Of a stretch of 64,000 nucleotides of DNA, positions 10,905 through 18,361 are shown in pieces. Where the stretch lies: assembly GCF_017744435.1 (NCBI RefSeq), contig NZ_JAGIBG010000001.1, forward strand, positions 227,556 through 291,555. Direction: 5' to 3'. The position numbers and the translations under genes are program-made. The stretch comes from Pseudomonas sp. Its GTDB lineage: Bacteria; Pseudomonadota; Gammaproteobacteria; Pseudomonadales; Pseudomonadaceae. The stretch's first letter is position 1, and each line of letters starts with the position of its first letter. The notes beneath the pieces are model-generated. The model ran no database searches and was not told where the DNA came from. It saw nothing but the letters and a program-made list of their open reading frames with translations.

Positions 10905-11813
10905 ATGAACCGCAACGACCTGCGCCGCGTCGACATGAACCTGCTGGTGCTTTTCGAAGCCCTGATGATCGAACGCAACCTGACCCGCGTCGGCGAAAAG
11001 CTGTTCATCACCCAGTCCACCGTCAGCGCCGCCCTCGCCCGCCTGCGCGAGCTGTTCGACGACCCGCTGCTGATCCGCAGCGGCCGGGCCATGGAGCCAA
11101 CCCCGCGGGCCATGCAGATCTTCGCCGAGCTGGGCCCGGCCATGGATGTGATTTCGTCCGCCATCAGCCGCGCCCGCGACTTCGACCCGGCCAACAGCAG
11201 CAACCAGTTCCGCCTGGGCCTGTCGGACGACGCCGAGTTCGGCCTGTTCCCCGCCTTGCTGCAGGCACTGCGCGAGGAGGCGCCGGACATCAGCGTGGTG
11301 GTGCGCCGGGCCAACTTCCTGTTGATGCCGGGCCTGCTGGCCAGTGGCGAGATTTCGGTAGGCGTGAGCTACACCACCGACCTGCCGGCCACCGCCAAAC
11401 GCCGCAAGCTGCGCGATATCGGCGTGCGGGTGCTGCGCGCCGACGATCGCCCGGGGCCGCTGACCCTCGACGAGTACTGCGCCCGGCCCCATGTCATGGT
11501 GTCGTTCTCCGGTGACATGAGCGGCAACATCGACCTCGACCTCGCCCGTATCGGCCGCTGCCGCAAGGTGGTGCTGGCCGTGCCGCAGTTCGGCAGCCTG
11601 CGCGCGCTGCTGCGCAACACCGAAATGATCGCCACCGTGCCGGACTACGCCGCCTGCGCCCTGGCCGACGATGGCAGCCTGCGCGCCGACCCGGCCCCCT
11701 TCGAGATCACCGAGGCCGAACTGTCGATGGTGTGGAGCGGTGCCCACGACAACGACCCCGCCGAGCGCTGGCTGCGCGAACGCATCCTGCAGTATATGGC
11801 CCACCCAAGCTGA
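10905..11813 (+). CDS. LysR-family transcriptional regulator (NodD-like subgroup)
   Basis: DNA-binding regulator of 302 residues: winged helix-turn-helix in residues 1-65 (VDMNLLVLFEALMIERNLTR, then FITQSTVSAALARLRELFDD) and a periplasmic-binding-protein-like effector domain behind it. The DMNLL... opening and the PTPRA segment around residue 70 are typical of the NodD/NahR-like subgroup. The ATG at 10905 gives the standard family length and aligns with the conserved N-terminus; a longer in-frame extension exists but is out of family. It is divergent from katG and followed 100 bp later by a lipoprotein gene. Its target is unknown; the two flanking transcription units are candidates. Confidence 0.88.
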   Translation: MNRNDLRRVDMNLLVLFEALMIERNLTRVGEKLFITQSTVSAALARLRELFDDPLLIRSGRAMEPTPRAMQIFAELGPAMDVISSAISRARDFDPANSSNQFRLGLSDDAEFGLFPALLQALREEAPDISVVVRRANFLLMPGLLASGEISVGVSYTTDLPATAKRRKLRDIGVRVLRADDRPGPLTLDEYCARPHVMVSFSGDMSGNIDLDLARIGRCRKVVLAVPQFGSLRALLRNTEMIATVPDYAACALADDGSLRADPAPFEITEAELSMVWSGAHDNDPAERWLRERILQYMAHPS

Positions 11814-11914
11814 TTCATCGACCTCATCGATAGCCACCATGAATGCCATCAAGTTCCGCCGCAGCCGCTGAGGGCGGAACATGGCCGCATTCACTGATCG
11901 ATGAGGCCCTACCC

Positions 11915-12514
11915 ATGAAAACCGGCATGCTCGCTGCCCTGCTCGCCCTGTTCGCTGCCCTTGGCGGTTGTGCCGCGCCGGCTGGCCAGCAGGCTGCCCA
12001 GCCCTACGGGCACTTCTACTCGGCTACCGCCATTTCCAGCGTCGCCCTGGCCCCGGGGCAGCACGTGGCCGTGCTGCTCGGGCGCAATGCCGACAGCACC
12101 CTCAGCTACCTGCAGCAGCACCGTGGCGACGCGGTGGCCAAATCACAGCCTCGCAGCATTCCGGTCGCCACCCTGCGCGGTGGCAGCCAGGCCTACGACT
12201 GGCTGGCGCATTCACTGGCCCAGCAGTTCGCCGAGGTGACCTTCTATGAAGACCTGGACAGCCTGCTCGCCGACCATCCGGACGTGATCGTGCTGCTGGA
12301 CAGCGAAAGCCGCCTGGCCACTGCAGACGTGGAGAGCCGGGTGGTGGCGCGCTTCTTCGACAGCCAGCTGACCTACATCGGCCGCGCCGAAGGGCGTGCG
12401 CGCAAGGATGTCAGCAATGTGGCGCGGATGCTGGAAGACGAACAGGCCGCCAAGGCCGATGCCCTGCGCGACTTCGACGCTTCGCTGCAACGCTTGTTGG
12501 GCGGCAAGGTGTAA
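11915..12514 (+). CDS. Predicted outer-membrane lipoprotein, unknown function
   Basis: A 199-residue protein with a lipoprotein signal peptide: MKTGMLAALLALFAALGGC gives a lipobox ending at Cys19, followed by Ala-Ala-Pro, which favours outer-membrane sorting. The mature part contains alternating beta-like and helical segments (VAVLLGRNADSTLSYL, HPDVIVLLDSESRL, VVARFFDSQLTYIG) and ends in an acidic amphipathic helix. I do not recognise a named family. The ATG at 11915 is preceded by GATGAGG. It may be co-transcribed with the DUF2388 gene 107 bp downstream. Confidence 0.75.
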   Translation: MKTGMLAALLALFAALGGCAAPAGQQAAQPYGHFYSATAISSVALAPGQHVAVLLGRNADSTLSYLQQHRGDAVAKSQPRSIPVATLRGGSQAYDWLAHSLAQQFAEVTFYEDLDSLLADHPDVIVLLDSESRLATADVESRVVARFFDSQLTYIGRAEGRARKDVSNVARMLEDEQAAKADALRDFDASLQRLLGGKV

Positions 12515-12621
12515 GGCGCAACGACGCTCCGGCAGAAAACAGGGAACTCCCGCCACTCGCCCGTCATCTTAAACAGTGAGTGGTTTTTTTCCTTGTACTT
12601 CACGTTACTGGAGAACACGAC

Positions 12622-12939
12622 ATGCGCCACCTAATCCTCGCCCCTGCGCTGCTGCTCCTGCTGCCTGCCGGCGCTGCGCTGGCCCACGTCGATGCAGGCG
12701 ACGTCGCCACCTCGGCCGGTGTCTCCGCCTCGCTGTATTCAACCTTCAAGGATGACAAACGGATCATCCCCGCTCGCGACGAGCTTTCTGCGTTCGTCGC
12801 CAGTGGCGGGACCATCCGTGGCGCCTATGTGGAGTCGGCGCTGGAACAGGCCCGCAAGGACCATCCTGGGCTGCAGGCCAGTGACGAAGAGCTGGCCCGG
12901 GCAATTCTCTCCCAGGATGACCCGGTCGCCCGTCATTGA
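12622..12939 (+). CDS. Small secreted DUF2388 protein
   Basis: A 105-residue exported protein with a cleavable signal peptide (MRHLILAPALLLLLPAGAALA, cleavage after ALA around residue 21). The mature part shows the DUF2388 pattern: TSAGVSASLYSTFKDDKRII, then ARDELSAFVASGGTIRGAYV and a C-terminal LQASDEELARAIL. This family is found mainly in Pseudomonas, often as small periplasmic proteins of unknown function. The ATG at 12622 has a TGGAGA ribosome binding site. It is followed at once by a long REP palindrome. Confidence 0.85.
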   Translation: MRHLILAPALLLLLPAGAALAHVDAGDVATSAGVSASLYSTFKDDKRIIPARDELSAFVASGGTIRGAYVESALEQARKDHPGLQASDEELARAILSQDDPVARH

Positions 12940-12952
12940 TGTATCACCAGTA

Positions 12953-13050
12953 CCGGCCCTTTCGCGGGCAAGCCCGCTCCCACAGGCACTGCACAGTATT
13001 CAAAGGCTGTGCAGTACCTGTGGGAGCGGGCTTGCCCGCGAAAGGGCCGG
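12953..13050. repeat. REP pair forming a nearly perfect 44-bp inverted repeat
   Basis: Head-to-head REP copies at 12953-12986 and 13017-13050 are extended inward by matching ACTGCACAG / CTGTGCAGT, giving 44-bp arms with one mismatch around a 10-bp loop. It lies between convergent DUF2388 and glcC genes and could form a very stable cruciform or a bidirectional transcript end. Confidence 0.9.
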
Positions 13051-13062
13051 CACAGGATGACC

Positions 13063-13827
13063 CTAACCCCAACCATCCATACGCATCGTCGCCCTGACCA
13101 AACGCTGCTCTTCCTGCTCGATCTCGCGCAAACTGTCACGAATTCCGTTGATATGCTCACGCGCCGCCCGCTGCGCCTGCTCGGGCAGTTGCTCCATGAC
13201 CGCGTGATACAACCGCGCATGCTGGCGGTCGATCTGGCGCTTCTGCGCCGGCCGGCAGTAGAGGTTGTTGACCGAGGCGAACACCGTGCTCAGGGTCAGG
13301 TCGCTCAGTGACTGCAAGGTATGCACCAGCACCGGGTTGTGTGACGCCTCGCTGATCGCCCGGTGAAACGCATGGTCACGCCGCGCATGTTCACGCGGGT
13401 CCAGCGCTTCAACCGAAGCATGGGCGTCCAGCATGTCTTCATAGCGCCGGCGGATCAGCAGGCGGTCGATATCGGTGGCTCGCAAGGCCGCAAGGCGCGC
13501 CGACTCGGCCTCCAGCAAGGCGCGCACCTCCAGCAGGTCGAACAGCGTGCGCGGCTGCGAGCTGAACAGGTGCATCAATGGCGTGGCGCTGGCCTGCCCG
13601 GCAAGGTCGGCGACGAACGAACCGCGCCCCTGCTCGGTATCGATGATGCCGCGCCCACGCAGAATGCGCAGGCCTTCACGCAGTGCCGAGCGCGAACAGC
13701 CCAGTTTCTCCACCAGGCGCCGCTCCGATGGCAAGGCCTGGCCGACCTTGAGCACGCCTTCGACGATCAGCCGCTCGACCCGCTCGGCCACCTGGTCTGC
13801 GACCTTGGCCTTGCCTTCAATACCCAT
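13063..13827 (-). CDS. glcC: GntR/FadR-family regulator of the glycolate operon
   Basis: Transcription factor of 254 residues: GntR winged helix-turn-helix at residues 10-75 (QVAERVERLIVEGVLKVGQALPSERRLVEKLG, shown in part, and CSRSALREGLRILRGRGII) and an all-helical FCD ligand domain with candidate metal/ligand His residues (DHAFHRAISEASHN). Its divergent position next to glcDEFG and its length match E. coli GlcC, which activates the operon with glycolate or acetate derivatives as effectors. Two palindromes, ACTGGT-AGG-ACCAGT and a one-mismatch copy, lie just upstream of its start and are the likely operators. Whether it activates or represses here cannot be read from sequence. Confidence 0.9.
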   Translation of the reverse strand: MGIEGKAKVADQVAERVERLIVEGVLKVGQALPSERRLVEKLGCSRSALREGLRILRGRGIIDTEQGRGSFVADLAGQASATPLMHLFSSQPRTLFDLLEVRALLEAESARLAALRATDIDRLLIRRRYEDMLDAHASVEALDPREHARRDHAFHRAISEASHNPVLVHTLQSLSDLTLSTVFASVNNLYCRPAQKRQIDRQHARLYHAVMEQLPEQAQRAAREHINGIRDSLREIEQEEQRLVRATMRMDGWG

Positions 13828-13839
13828 GCACGGACTCCA

Positions 13840-13854
13840 ACTGGTAGGACCACT
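13840..13854. promoter_or_regulatory. Putative GlcC operator 1
   Basis: ACTGGT-AGG-ACCACT, an inverted repeat with one mismatch, starts 13 bp upstream of the glcC start codon. It resembles the TGGT-N3-ACCA core of FadR-type GntR operators and repeats almost exactly at 13915-13929. Confidence 0.65.
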
Positions 13855-13914
13855 GCTGTCGATGGTTCCAATCTAGCCGCTTGAACCCAGCAATAACCAG
13901 TGCTTCGCGGAAAA

Positions 13915-13929
13915 ACTGGTAGGACCAGT
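13915..13929. promoter_or_regulatory. Putative GlcC operator 2
   Basis: ACTGGT-AGG-ACCAGT is a perfect 6+3+6 palindrome in the glcC-glcD gap, 93 bp before the glcD ATG. Its centre is 75 bp (about seven helical turns) from that of operator 1, which would allow cooperative or looped binding. A half-site AACCAGTG lies at 13895-13902. Confidence 0.7.
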
Positions 13930-14022
13930 GCCCCACACCCTCGACCGCCCCCACCCAAGCGCGCAGGCTGCAAGGGTGACCGGTTTGCCAACAACAACAA
14001 AAACTGCCGCTGAGTGAGCCTG

Positions 14023-15522
14023 ATGAACATCCTCTACGACGAACGTGTCGACGGAGCGCTGCCCGCCGTGGATCTGCCCGCGCTGCTGCAGGCGTTGCGT
14101 GATGCCCTCCCCGACCTTGAGGTCCTGCACCGCGCAGAAGACCTCAAGCCTTACGAGTGCGACGGTCTCTCGGCCTACCGCACCGTGCCGCTGCTGGTGG
14201 TGCTGCCCGAACGCCTGGAACAGGTGCAGACCTTGCTCAAGCTCTGCCACTCGCGTGGTGTGCCAGTGGTAGCGCGCGGCGCCGGCACCGGCCTGTCGGG
14301 CGGTGCGCTGCCGCTGGCCAAGGGCATCCTGCTGGTGATGGCGCGCTTCAACCGCATTCTCGAAGTCAACCCGCAAGGGCGCTTCGCCCGGGTGCAGCCC
14401 GGTGTGCGCAACCTGGCCATCTCCCAGGCCGCCGCCCCCCACGGCCTGTACTACGCACCCGACCCTTCTTCGCAGATCGCCTGCTCGATCGGCGGCAACG
14501 TCGCCGAAAACGCCGGTGGCGTGCACTGCCTGAAATACGGCCTGACCGTGCACAACCTGCTCAAGGTCGAGATCCTCACCGTCGAGGGTGAACGCCTGAC
14601 CCTGGGCAGCGACGCCCTCGACAGCCCGGGCTTCGACCTGCTGGCGCTGTTCACCGGCTCCGAGGGCATGCTCGGCATCGTCACCGAGGTGACCGTCAAG
14701 CTGCTGCCCAAGCCCCAGGTGGCGCGGGTACTGCTGGCCAGCTTCGACAGCGTCGAGGATGCTGGCCGTGCCGTGGCCGAAATCATCGCCGCCGGCATCA
14801 TTCCCGGTGGCCTGGAGATGATGGACAACCTGGCGATCCGCGCCGCCGAGGACTTCATCCACGCCGGCTACCCGGTAGACGCGGCCGCCATCCTGCTGTG
14901 CGAGCTGGATGGCGTCGAAGCCGATGTGCAGGATGACTGCGAACGGGTAGACGCGGTGCTGAAGCGAGCCGGTGCCCGTGAAGTGCGCCTGGCCTGTGAC
15001 GAGGCCGAGCGCGTGCGCTTCTGGGCCGGGCGCAAGAATGCCTTCCCGGCGGTGGGGCGAATTTCGCCGGACTACTACTGCATGGACGGCACCATCCCGC
15101 GCCGCGAATTGCCACGGGTACTCAAGGGCATCAGCGAACTGAGCGAGGAATACGGCCTGCGCGTGGCCAACGTGTTCCACGCCGGTGACGGCAACATGCA
15201 CCCGCTGATCCTGTTCGATGCCAACCTGCCTGGCGAGCTGGAGCGCGCCGAGGCCATCGGCGGGCGCATCCTCGAACTCTGCGTGGCGGTGGGCGGCAGC
15301 ATCACCGGCGAGCACGGCGTGGGGCGCGAGAAGATCAACCAGATGTGCGCGCAGTTCAACAGCGACGAAATCACCCTGTTCCATGCCGTGAAGGCGGCGT
15401 TCGACCCGCAAGGGCTGCTCAACCCGGGCAAGAACATCCCCACCCTGCACCGCTGCGCCGAGTTCGGCGCCCTGCACGTGCATCACGGGCAACTGCCCTT
15501 CCCCGAGCTGGAGCGCTTCTGA
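14023..15522 (+). CDS. glcD: Glycolate oxidase subunit GlcD (FAD subunit)
   Basis: FAD-linked subunit of glycolate oxidase, which oxidises glycolate to glyoxylate and passes electrons to the respiratory chain with GlcE and GlcF at the inner membrane. With ATG 14023 the protein has 499 residues, the same as E. coli GlcD, and recalled similarity runs end to end. The PCMH-type FAD-binding segment shows VPVVARGAGTGLSGGALPL and DPSSQIACSIGGNVAENAGG; the C-terminal FAD-oxidase domain carries VFHAGDGNMHPLILFD and GSITGEHGVGREK. A GTG lies 9 bp upstream as alternative start. It overlaps glcE by one base (TGATG), so the two are translationally coupled. Confidence 0.97.
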   Translation: MNILYDERVDGALPAVDLPALLQALRDALPDLEVLHRAEDLKPYECDGLSAYRTVPLLVVLPERLEQVQTLLKLCHSRGVPVVARGAGTGLSGGALPLAKGILLVMARFNRILEVNPQGRFARVQPGVRNLAISQAAAPHGLYYAPDPSSQIACSIGGNVAENAGGVHCLKYGLTVHNLLKVEILTVEGERLTLGSDALDSPGFDLLALFTGSEGMLGIVTEVTVKLLPKPQVARVLLASFDSVEDAGRAVAEIIAAGIIPGGLEMMDNLAIRAAEDFIHAGYPVDAAAILLCELDGVEADVQDDCERVDAVLKRAGAREVRLACDEAERVRFWAGRKNAFPAVGRISPDYYCMDGTIPRRELPRVLKGISELSEEYGLRVANVFHAGDGNMHPLILFDANLPGELERAEAIGGRILELCVAVGGSITGEHGVGREKINQMCAQFNSDEITLFHAVKAAFDPQGLLNPGKNIPTLHRCAEFGALHVHHGQLPFPELERF

Positions 15523-16574
15523 TGAGCCTGGACCGCGACATGAGCCAGGACCTGCTCGAACAGGTCAACCAGGCCCTGAACCTGGGCACGCCGCTGCGCA
15601 TCCAGGGCGGCAACAGCAAGGCCATGCTCGGCCGCCCGGTAGCTGGCGAGATCCTCGATACCCGCAACCACCGGGGCATCGTCAGCTACGACCCGACCGA
15701 ACTGGTGCTCACCGCCCGCGCCGGCACGCCACTGCTGGAGATCGAGGCGGCGCTGCACGAGGCCGGGCAGATGCTGCCCTGCGAACCGCCGCACCTGGGC
15801 GCCGAGGCGACCCTGGGCGGCATGGTCGCGGCCGGGCTGTCCGGGCCGCGCCGGCCCTGGGCCGGGTCGGTACGTGACTACGTGCTCGGCACGCGGGTCA
15901 TCACCGGGCACGGCAAGCTGCTGCGCTTTGGCGGCGAGGTGATGAAGAACGTCGCCGGCTTCGACGTCTCGCGGCTGATGGCCGGCAGCTTTGGCTGCCT
16001 GGGGCTGCTGACCGAGGTGTCGCTGAAGGTGCTGCCGCGTCCGCGTGAGTGCCTCAGCCTGCGCCTGCCGATGGACCGCCACCAGGCCTTGGCCGAACTG
16101 GCCGAATGGGGCCAGCAGCCGCTGCCGATCAGTGCCGCCTGCCACGATGGCGAAGCACTGCACCTGCGCCTGGAAGGCGGTGCAGGCTCGGTGCAATCGG
16201 CCCGCCAGCGCCTGGGCGGCGACGTGCTCGACAGCCGTTTCTGGAGCGACCTGCGCGAACAGCGCCTGGCCTTCTTCAACGACCCGGCGCCGCTGTGGCG
16301 GCTGTCGGTGCCGACGGCCAGCGGTGAACTCGACTTGCCGGGGCAGCAACTCATCGACTGGGGTGGCGCGCAGCGCTGGCTGAAGTCGACGGCACCGGTG
16401 CAGCTGATCCGCGAACGGGTGGCCAAGGTTGGCGGCCACGCCACCCGCTATGCCCCCGGCGACGACAGCAGCGCGCCGCTCCCGGCGGCGCTGATGCGCT
16501 ACCACCTCGCGCTCAAGCAGCAACTCGACCCCCAGGGCGTGTTCAACCCTGGCCGCCTGTACCCGGACCTGTGA
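15522..16574 (+). CDS. glcE: Glycolate oxidase subunit GlcE
   Basis: Second FAD-binding subunit of the glycolate oxidase complex. The 350 residues equal the E. coli GlcE length. It has a shortened PCMH FAD-binding fold: LRIQGGNSKAMLGRP near the N-terminus, LPCEPPHLGAEATLGGMVAAGLSGPRR in residues 85-115 (shown as landmarks LPCEPPH and GGMVAAGLSGPRR), then KNVAGFDVSRLMAGSFG. The C-terminal end HLALKQQLDPQGVFNPGRLY is typical. The start ATG overlaps the glcD stop, and glcF follows after 10 bp, so all three subunits should be made in equal amounts from one mRNA. Confidence 0.95.
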   Translation: MSLDRDMSQDLLEQVNQALNLGTPLRIQGGNSKAMLGRPVAGEILDTRNHRGIVSYDPTELVLTARAGTPLLEIEAALHEAGQMLPCEPPHLGAEATLGGMVAAGLSGPRRPWAGSVRDYVLGTRVITGHGKLLRFGGEVMKNVAGFDVSRLMAGSFGCLGLLTEVSLKVLPRPRECLSLRLPMDRHQALAELAEWGQQPLPISAACHDGEALHLRLEGGAGSVQSARQRLGGDVLDSRFWSDLREQRLAFFNDPAPLWRLSVPTASGELDLPGQQLIDWGGAQRWLKSTAPVQLIRERVAKVGGHATRYAPGDDSSAPLPAALMRYHLALKQQLDPQGVFNPGRLYPDL

Positions 16575-16584
16575 GGCCACGCCC

Positions 16585-17820
16585 ATGCAAACCAACCTGA
16601 GCGAGAGCGCCAAGCGCCTGCCCCGCGGCGAGGAAGCCGAAAGCATTCTGCGCAGCTGCGTGCACTGCGGTTTCTGCACGGCCACCTGCCCGACCTACCA
16701 GTTGCTCGGCGACGAACTGGACGGGCCACGTGGGCGCATCTACCTGATCAAGCAAGTGCTCGAAGGCGCGCCGGTCACCGCCAGCACGCAACTGCACCTG
16801 GACCGCTGCCTGACCTGCCGCAACTGCGAAACCACCTGCCCGTCGGGGGTGAAGTACCACGACCTGCTGGACATCGGCCGCGCCGTGGTCGAGCAGCAGG
16901 TACCGCGCCCACTCGGCCAGCGCCTGCTGCGCCATGGCTTGCGTGCCGTGGTGCCACGCCCGGCGCTGTTCAAGGCCCTGACCCGCACCGGCCAGGCCTT
17001 GCGGCCGGTGCTGCCGGCCAACCTCAAGAGCAAGCTGCCGGCCCAGGTGACCCCGCCCGGCGAACGGCCCGCCCCCCGCCATGCCCGGCGCATCCTGCTT
17101 CTTGAGGGTTGCGTGCAGGCCGCCTTGTCGCCCAACACCAACGCCGCCACCGCGCGCCTGCTGGACCGGCTGGGGATCAGCGTGGAGCCGGCGTACGAAG
17201 CCGGCTGCTGCGGCGCGGTGGACTATCACCTCAATGCCCAGGAGCAGGGCCTGGACCGTGCCCGACGTAACATCGATGCCTGGTGGCCGGCCATCGAGGC
17301 CGGTGCCGAGGCCATCGTGCAGACCGCCAGTGGCTGCGGTGCCTTCGTGCGTGACTACGGCCACCTGCTGGAAAGAGACCTGCATTACGCCGCCAAGGCT
17401 GCACGGGTCAGTGCGCTGTCGCGGGACCTGGTCGAAGTGCTGCGCGACGAACCAGTCGAACAGCTCGGCCTGTGCGCCGAACAGCGCCTGGCCTTCCATT
17501 GCCCCTGCACCCTGCAGCATGCGCTCAAGCTCGGCGGCCAGGTGGAAAGCCTGCTGACGCGCCTGGGCTTCACCCTCACCCCGGTGCCGGACGGCCACTT
17601 GTGCTGTGGTTCGGCCGGCACCTATTCGCTGACCCAGCCCACGCTGTCGCGGCAACTGCGCGACAACCGCCTGAACGCGCTGGAAAGCGGCAAACCGCAG
17701 GTCATCGCCACCGCCAACATCGGCTGCCAGACCCACCTCGACGGGGCCGGGCGCACACCGGTGCGGCACTGGATCGAAATCGTCGAAGCAGCCTTGAACC
17801 AGGAGAACAGCCATGCATAG
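16585..17820 (+). CDS. glcF: Glycolate oxidase iron-sulfur subunit GlcF
   Basis: Electron-transfer subunit of glycolate oxidase, 411 residues against about 407 in E. coli. Two [4Fe-4S] ferredoxin motifs lie at the N-terminus: CVHCGFCTATCP (about residues 31-42) and CLTCRNCETTCP (about 80-91). Two cysteine-rich CCG domains follow, seen in EAGCCGAVDYH and HLCCGSAGTYSLTQP, the type that binds a non-cubane cluster in heterodisulfide-reductase-like proteins. It probably links the FAD subunits to the quinone pool. Its stop overlaps the start of glcG by 8 bp. Confidence 0.96.
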   Translation: MQTNLSESAKRLPRGEEAESILRSCVHCGFCTATCPTYQLLGDELDGPRGRIYLIKQVLEGAPVTASTQLHLDRCLTCRNCETTCPSGVKYHDLLDIGRAVVEQQVPRPLGQRLLRHGLRAVVPRPALFKALTRTGQALRPVLPANLKSKLPAQVTPPGERPAPRHARRILLLEGCVQAALSPNTNAATARLLDRLGISVEPAYEAGCCGAVDYHLNAQEQGLDRARRNIDAWWPAIEAGAEAIVQTASGCGAFVRDYGHLLERDLHYAAKAARVSALSRDLVEVLRDEPVEQLGLCAEQRLAFHCPCTLQHALKLGGQVESLLTRLGFTLTPVPDGHLCCGSAGTYSLTQPTLSRQLRDNRLNALESGKPQVIATANIGCQTHLDGAGRTPVRHWIEIVEAALNQENSHA

Positions 17821-18211
17821 CAAGCCCGTGATCGGCCAGGCGGAAGTGACCCGCCTGCTCGCTGCCGCCCGCCAGGAAGCCCAGGCGCAACAGTGGAACG
17901 TGACCATCGCCGTGGTCGACGACGGCGGCCATCCGCTGGCCCTGGAGCGCATGGACGGCTGTGCGCCATCCAGCGCCTACATCGCCGTGGAAAAGGCCCG
18001 CAGTGCCGCCCTGGGGCGCAAGGAAACCCGTGATTTCGAACAGATGGTCAATGGCGGGCGCACGGCCTTCGTCACCGCGCCGCTGCTGACCAGCCTGGAA
18101 GGCGGCGTACCCGTGCTGGTCGATGGCCAGGTAGTGGGCGCCGTGGGCGTGTCCGGGGTCAAGCCCGAGCAGGATGCCCAAGTGGCCAAGGCGGGTGTGG
18201 CCGCCCTTTGA
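17813..18211 (+). CDS. glcG: GlcG/HbpS-like protein
   Basis: A 132-residue GlcG/HbpS-fold protein (PF03928), the conserved fourth gene of glycolate operons. Family landmarks are VTIAVVDDGGHPLALERMDG, SSAYIAVEKARSAA and a glycine-rich end GGVPVLVDGQVVGAVGVSG. Relatives bind haem or small ligands and sometimes act in redox sensing; the function in glycolate use is not settled. There is no signal peptide. It overlaps glcF by 8 bp, so it belongs to the same transcript. A REP pair lies between it and glcB. Confidence 0.92.
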   Translation: MHSKPVIGQAEVTRLLAAARQEAQAQQWNVTIAVVDDGGHPLALERMDGCAPSSAYIAVEKARSAALGRKETRDFEQMVNGGRTAFVTAPLLTSLEGGVPVLVDGQVVGAVGVSGVKPEQDAQVAKAGVAAL

Positions 18212-18222
18212 ATCGGCGCCGA

Positions 18223-18317
18223 CCCCTTCGCGGGTGAACCCGCTCCCACAGGGACAGCACAGGTTTCAAAGGTTGCTCAGTACCTGTAGGAGCGGCTTTA
18301 GCCGCGAAGAGGCCGGC
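18223..18317. repeat. REP pair (inverted, two loop variants)
   Basis: Copies at 18223-18252 (CGGGTGAACCCG loop) and 18283-18317 (CGGCTTTAGCCG loop) face each other. They are different sequence variants, so the pair was not made by duplicating one copy. It lies inside the glc transcription unit, between glcG and glcB. Confidence 0.82.
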
Positions 18318-18361
18318 ACAAGCAGCACATTTTCTGAATCTGTACACCGAGCGAGAAGACA

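Noticed and set aside
13873..15492. 539-codon frame antisense to glcD
   Set aside because: glcD is certain; the other strand is a shadow and would also cover the glcC/glcD operator region.
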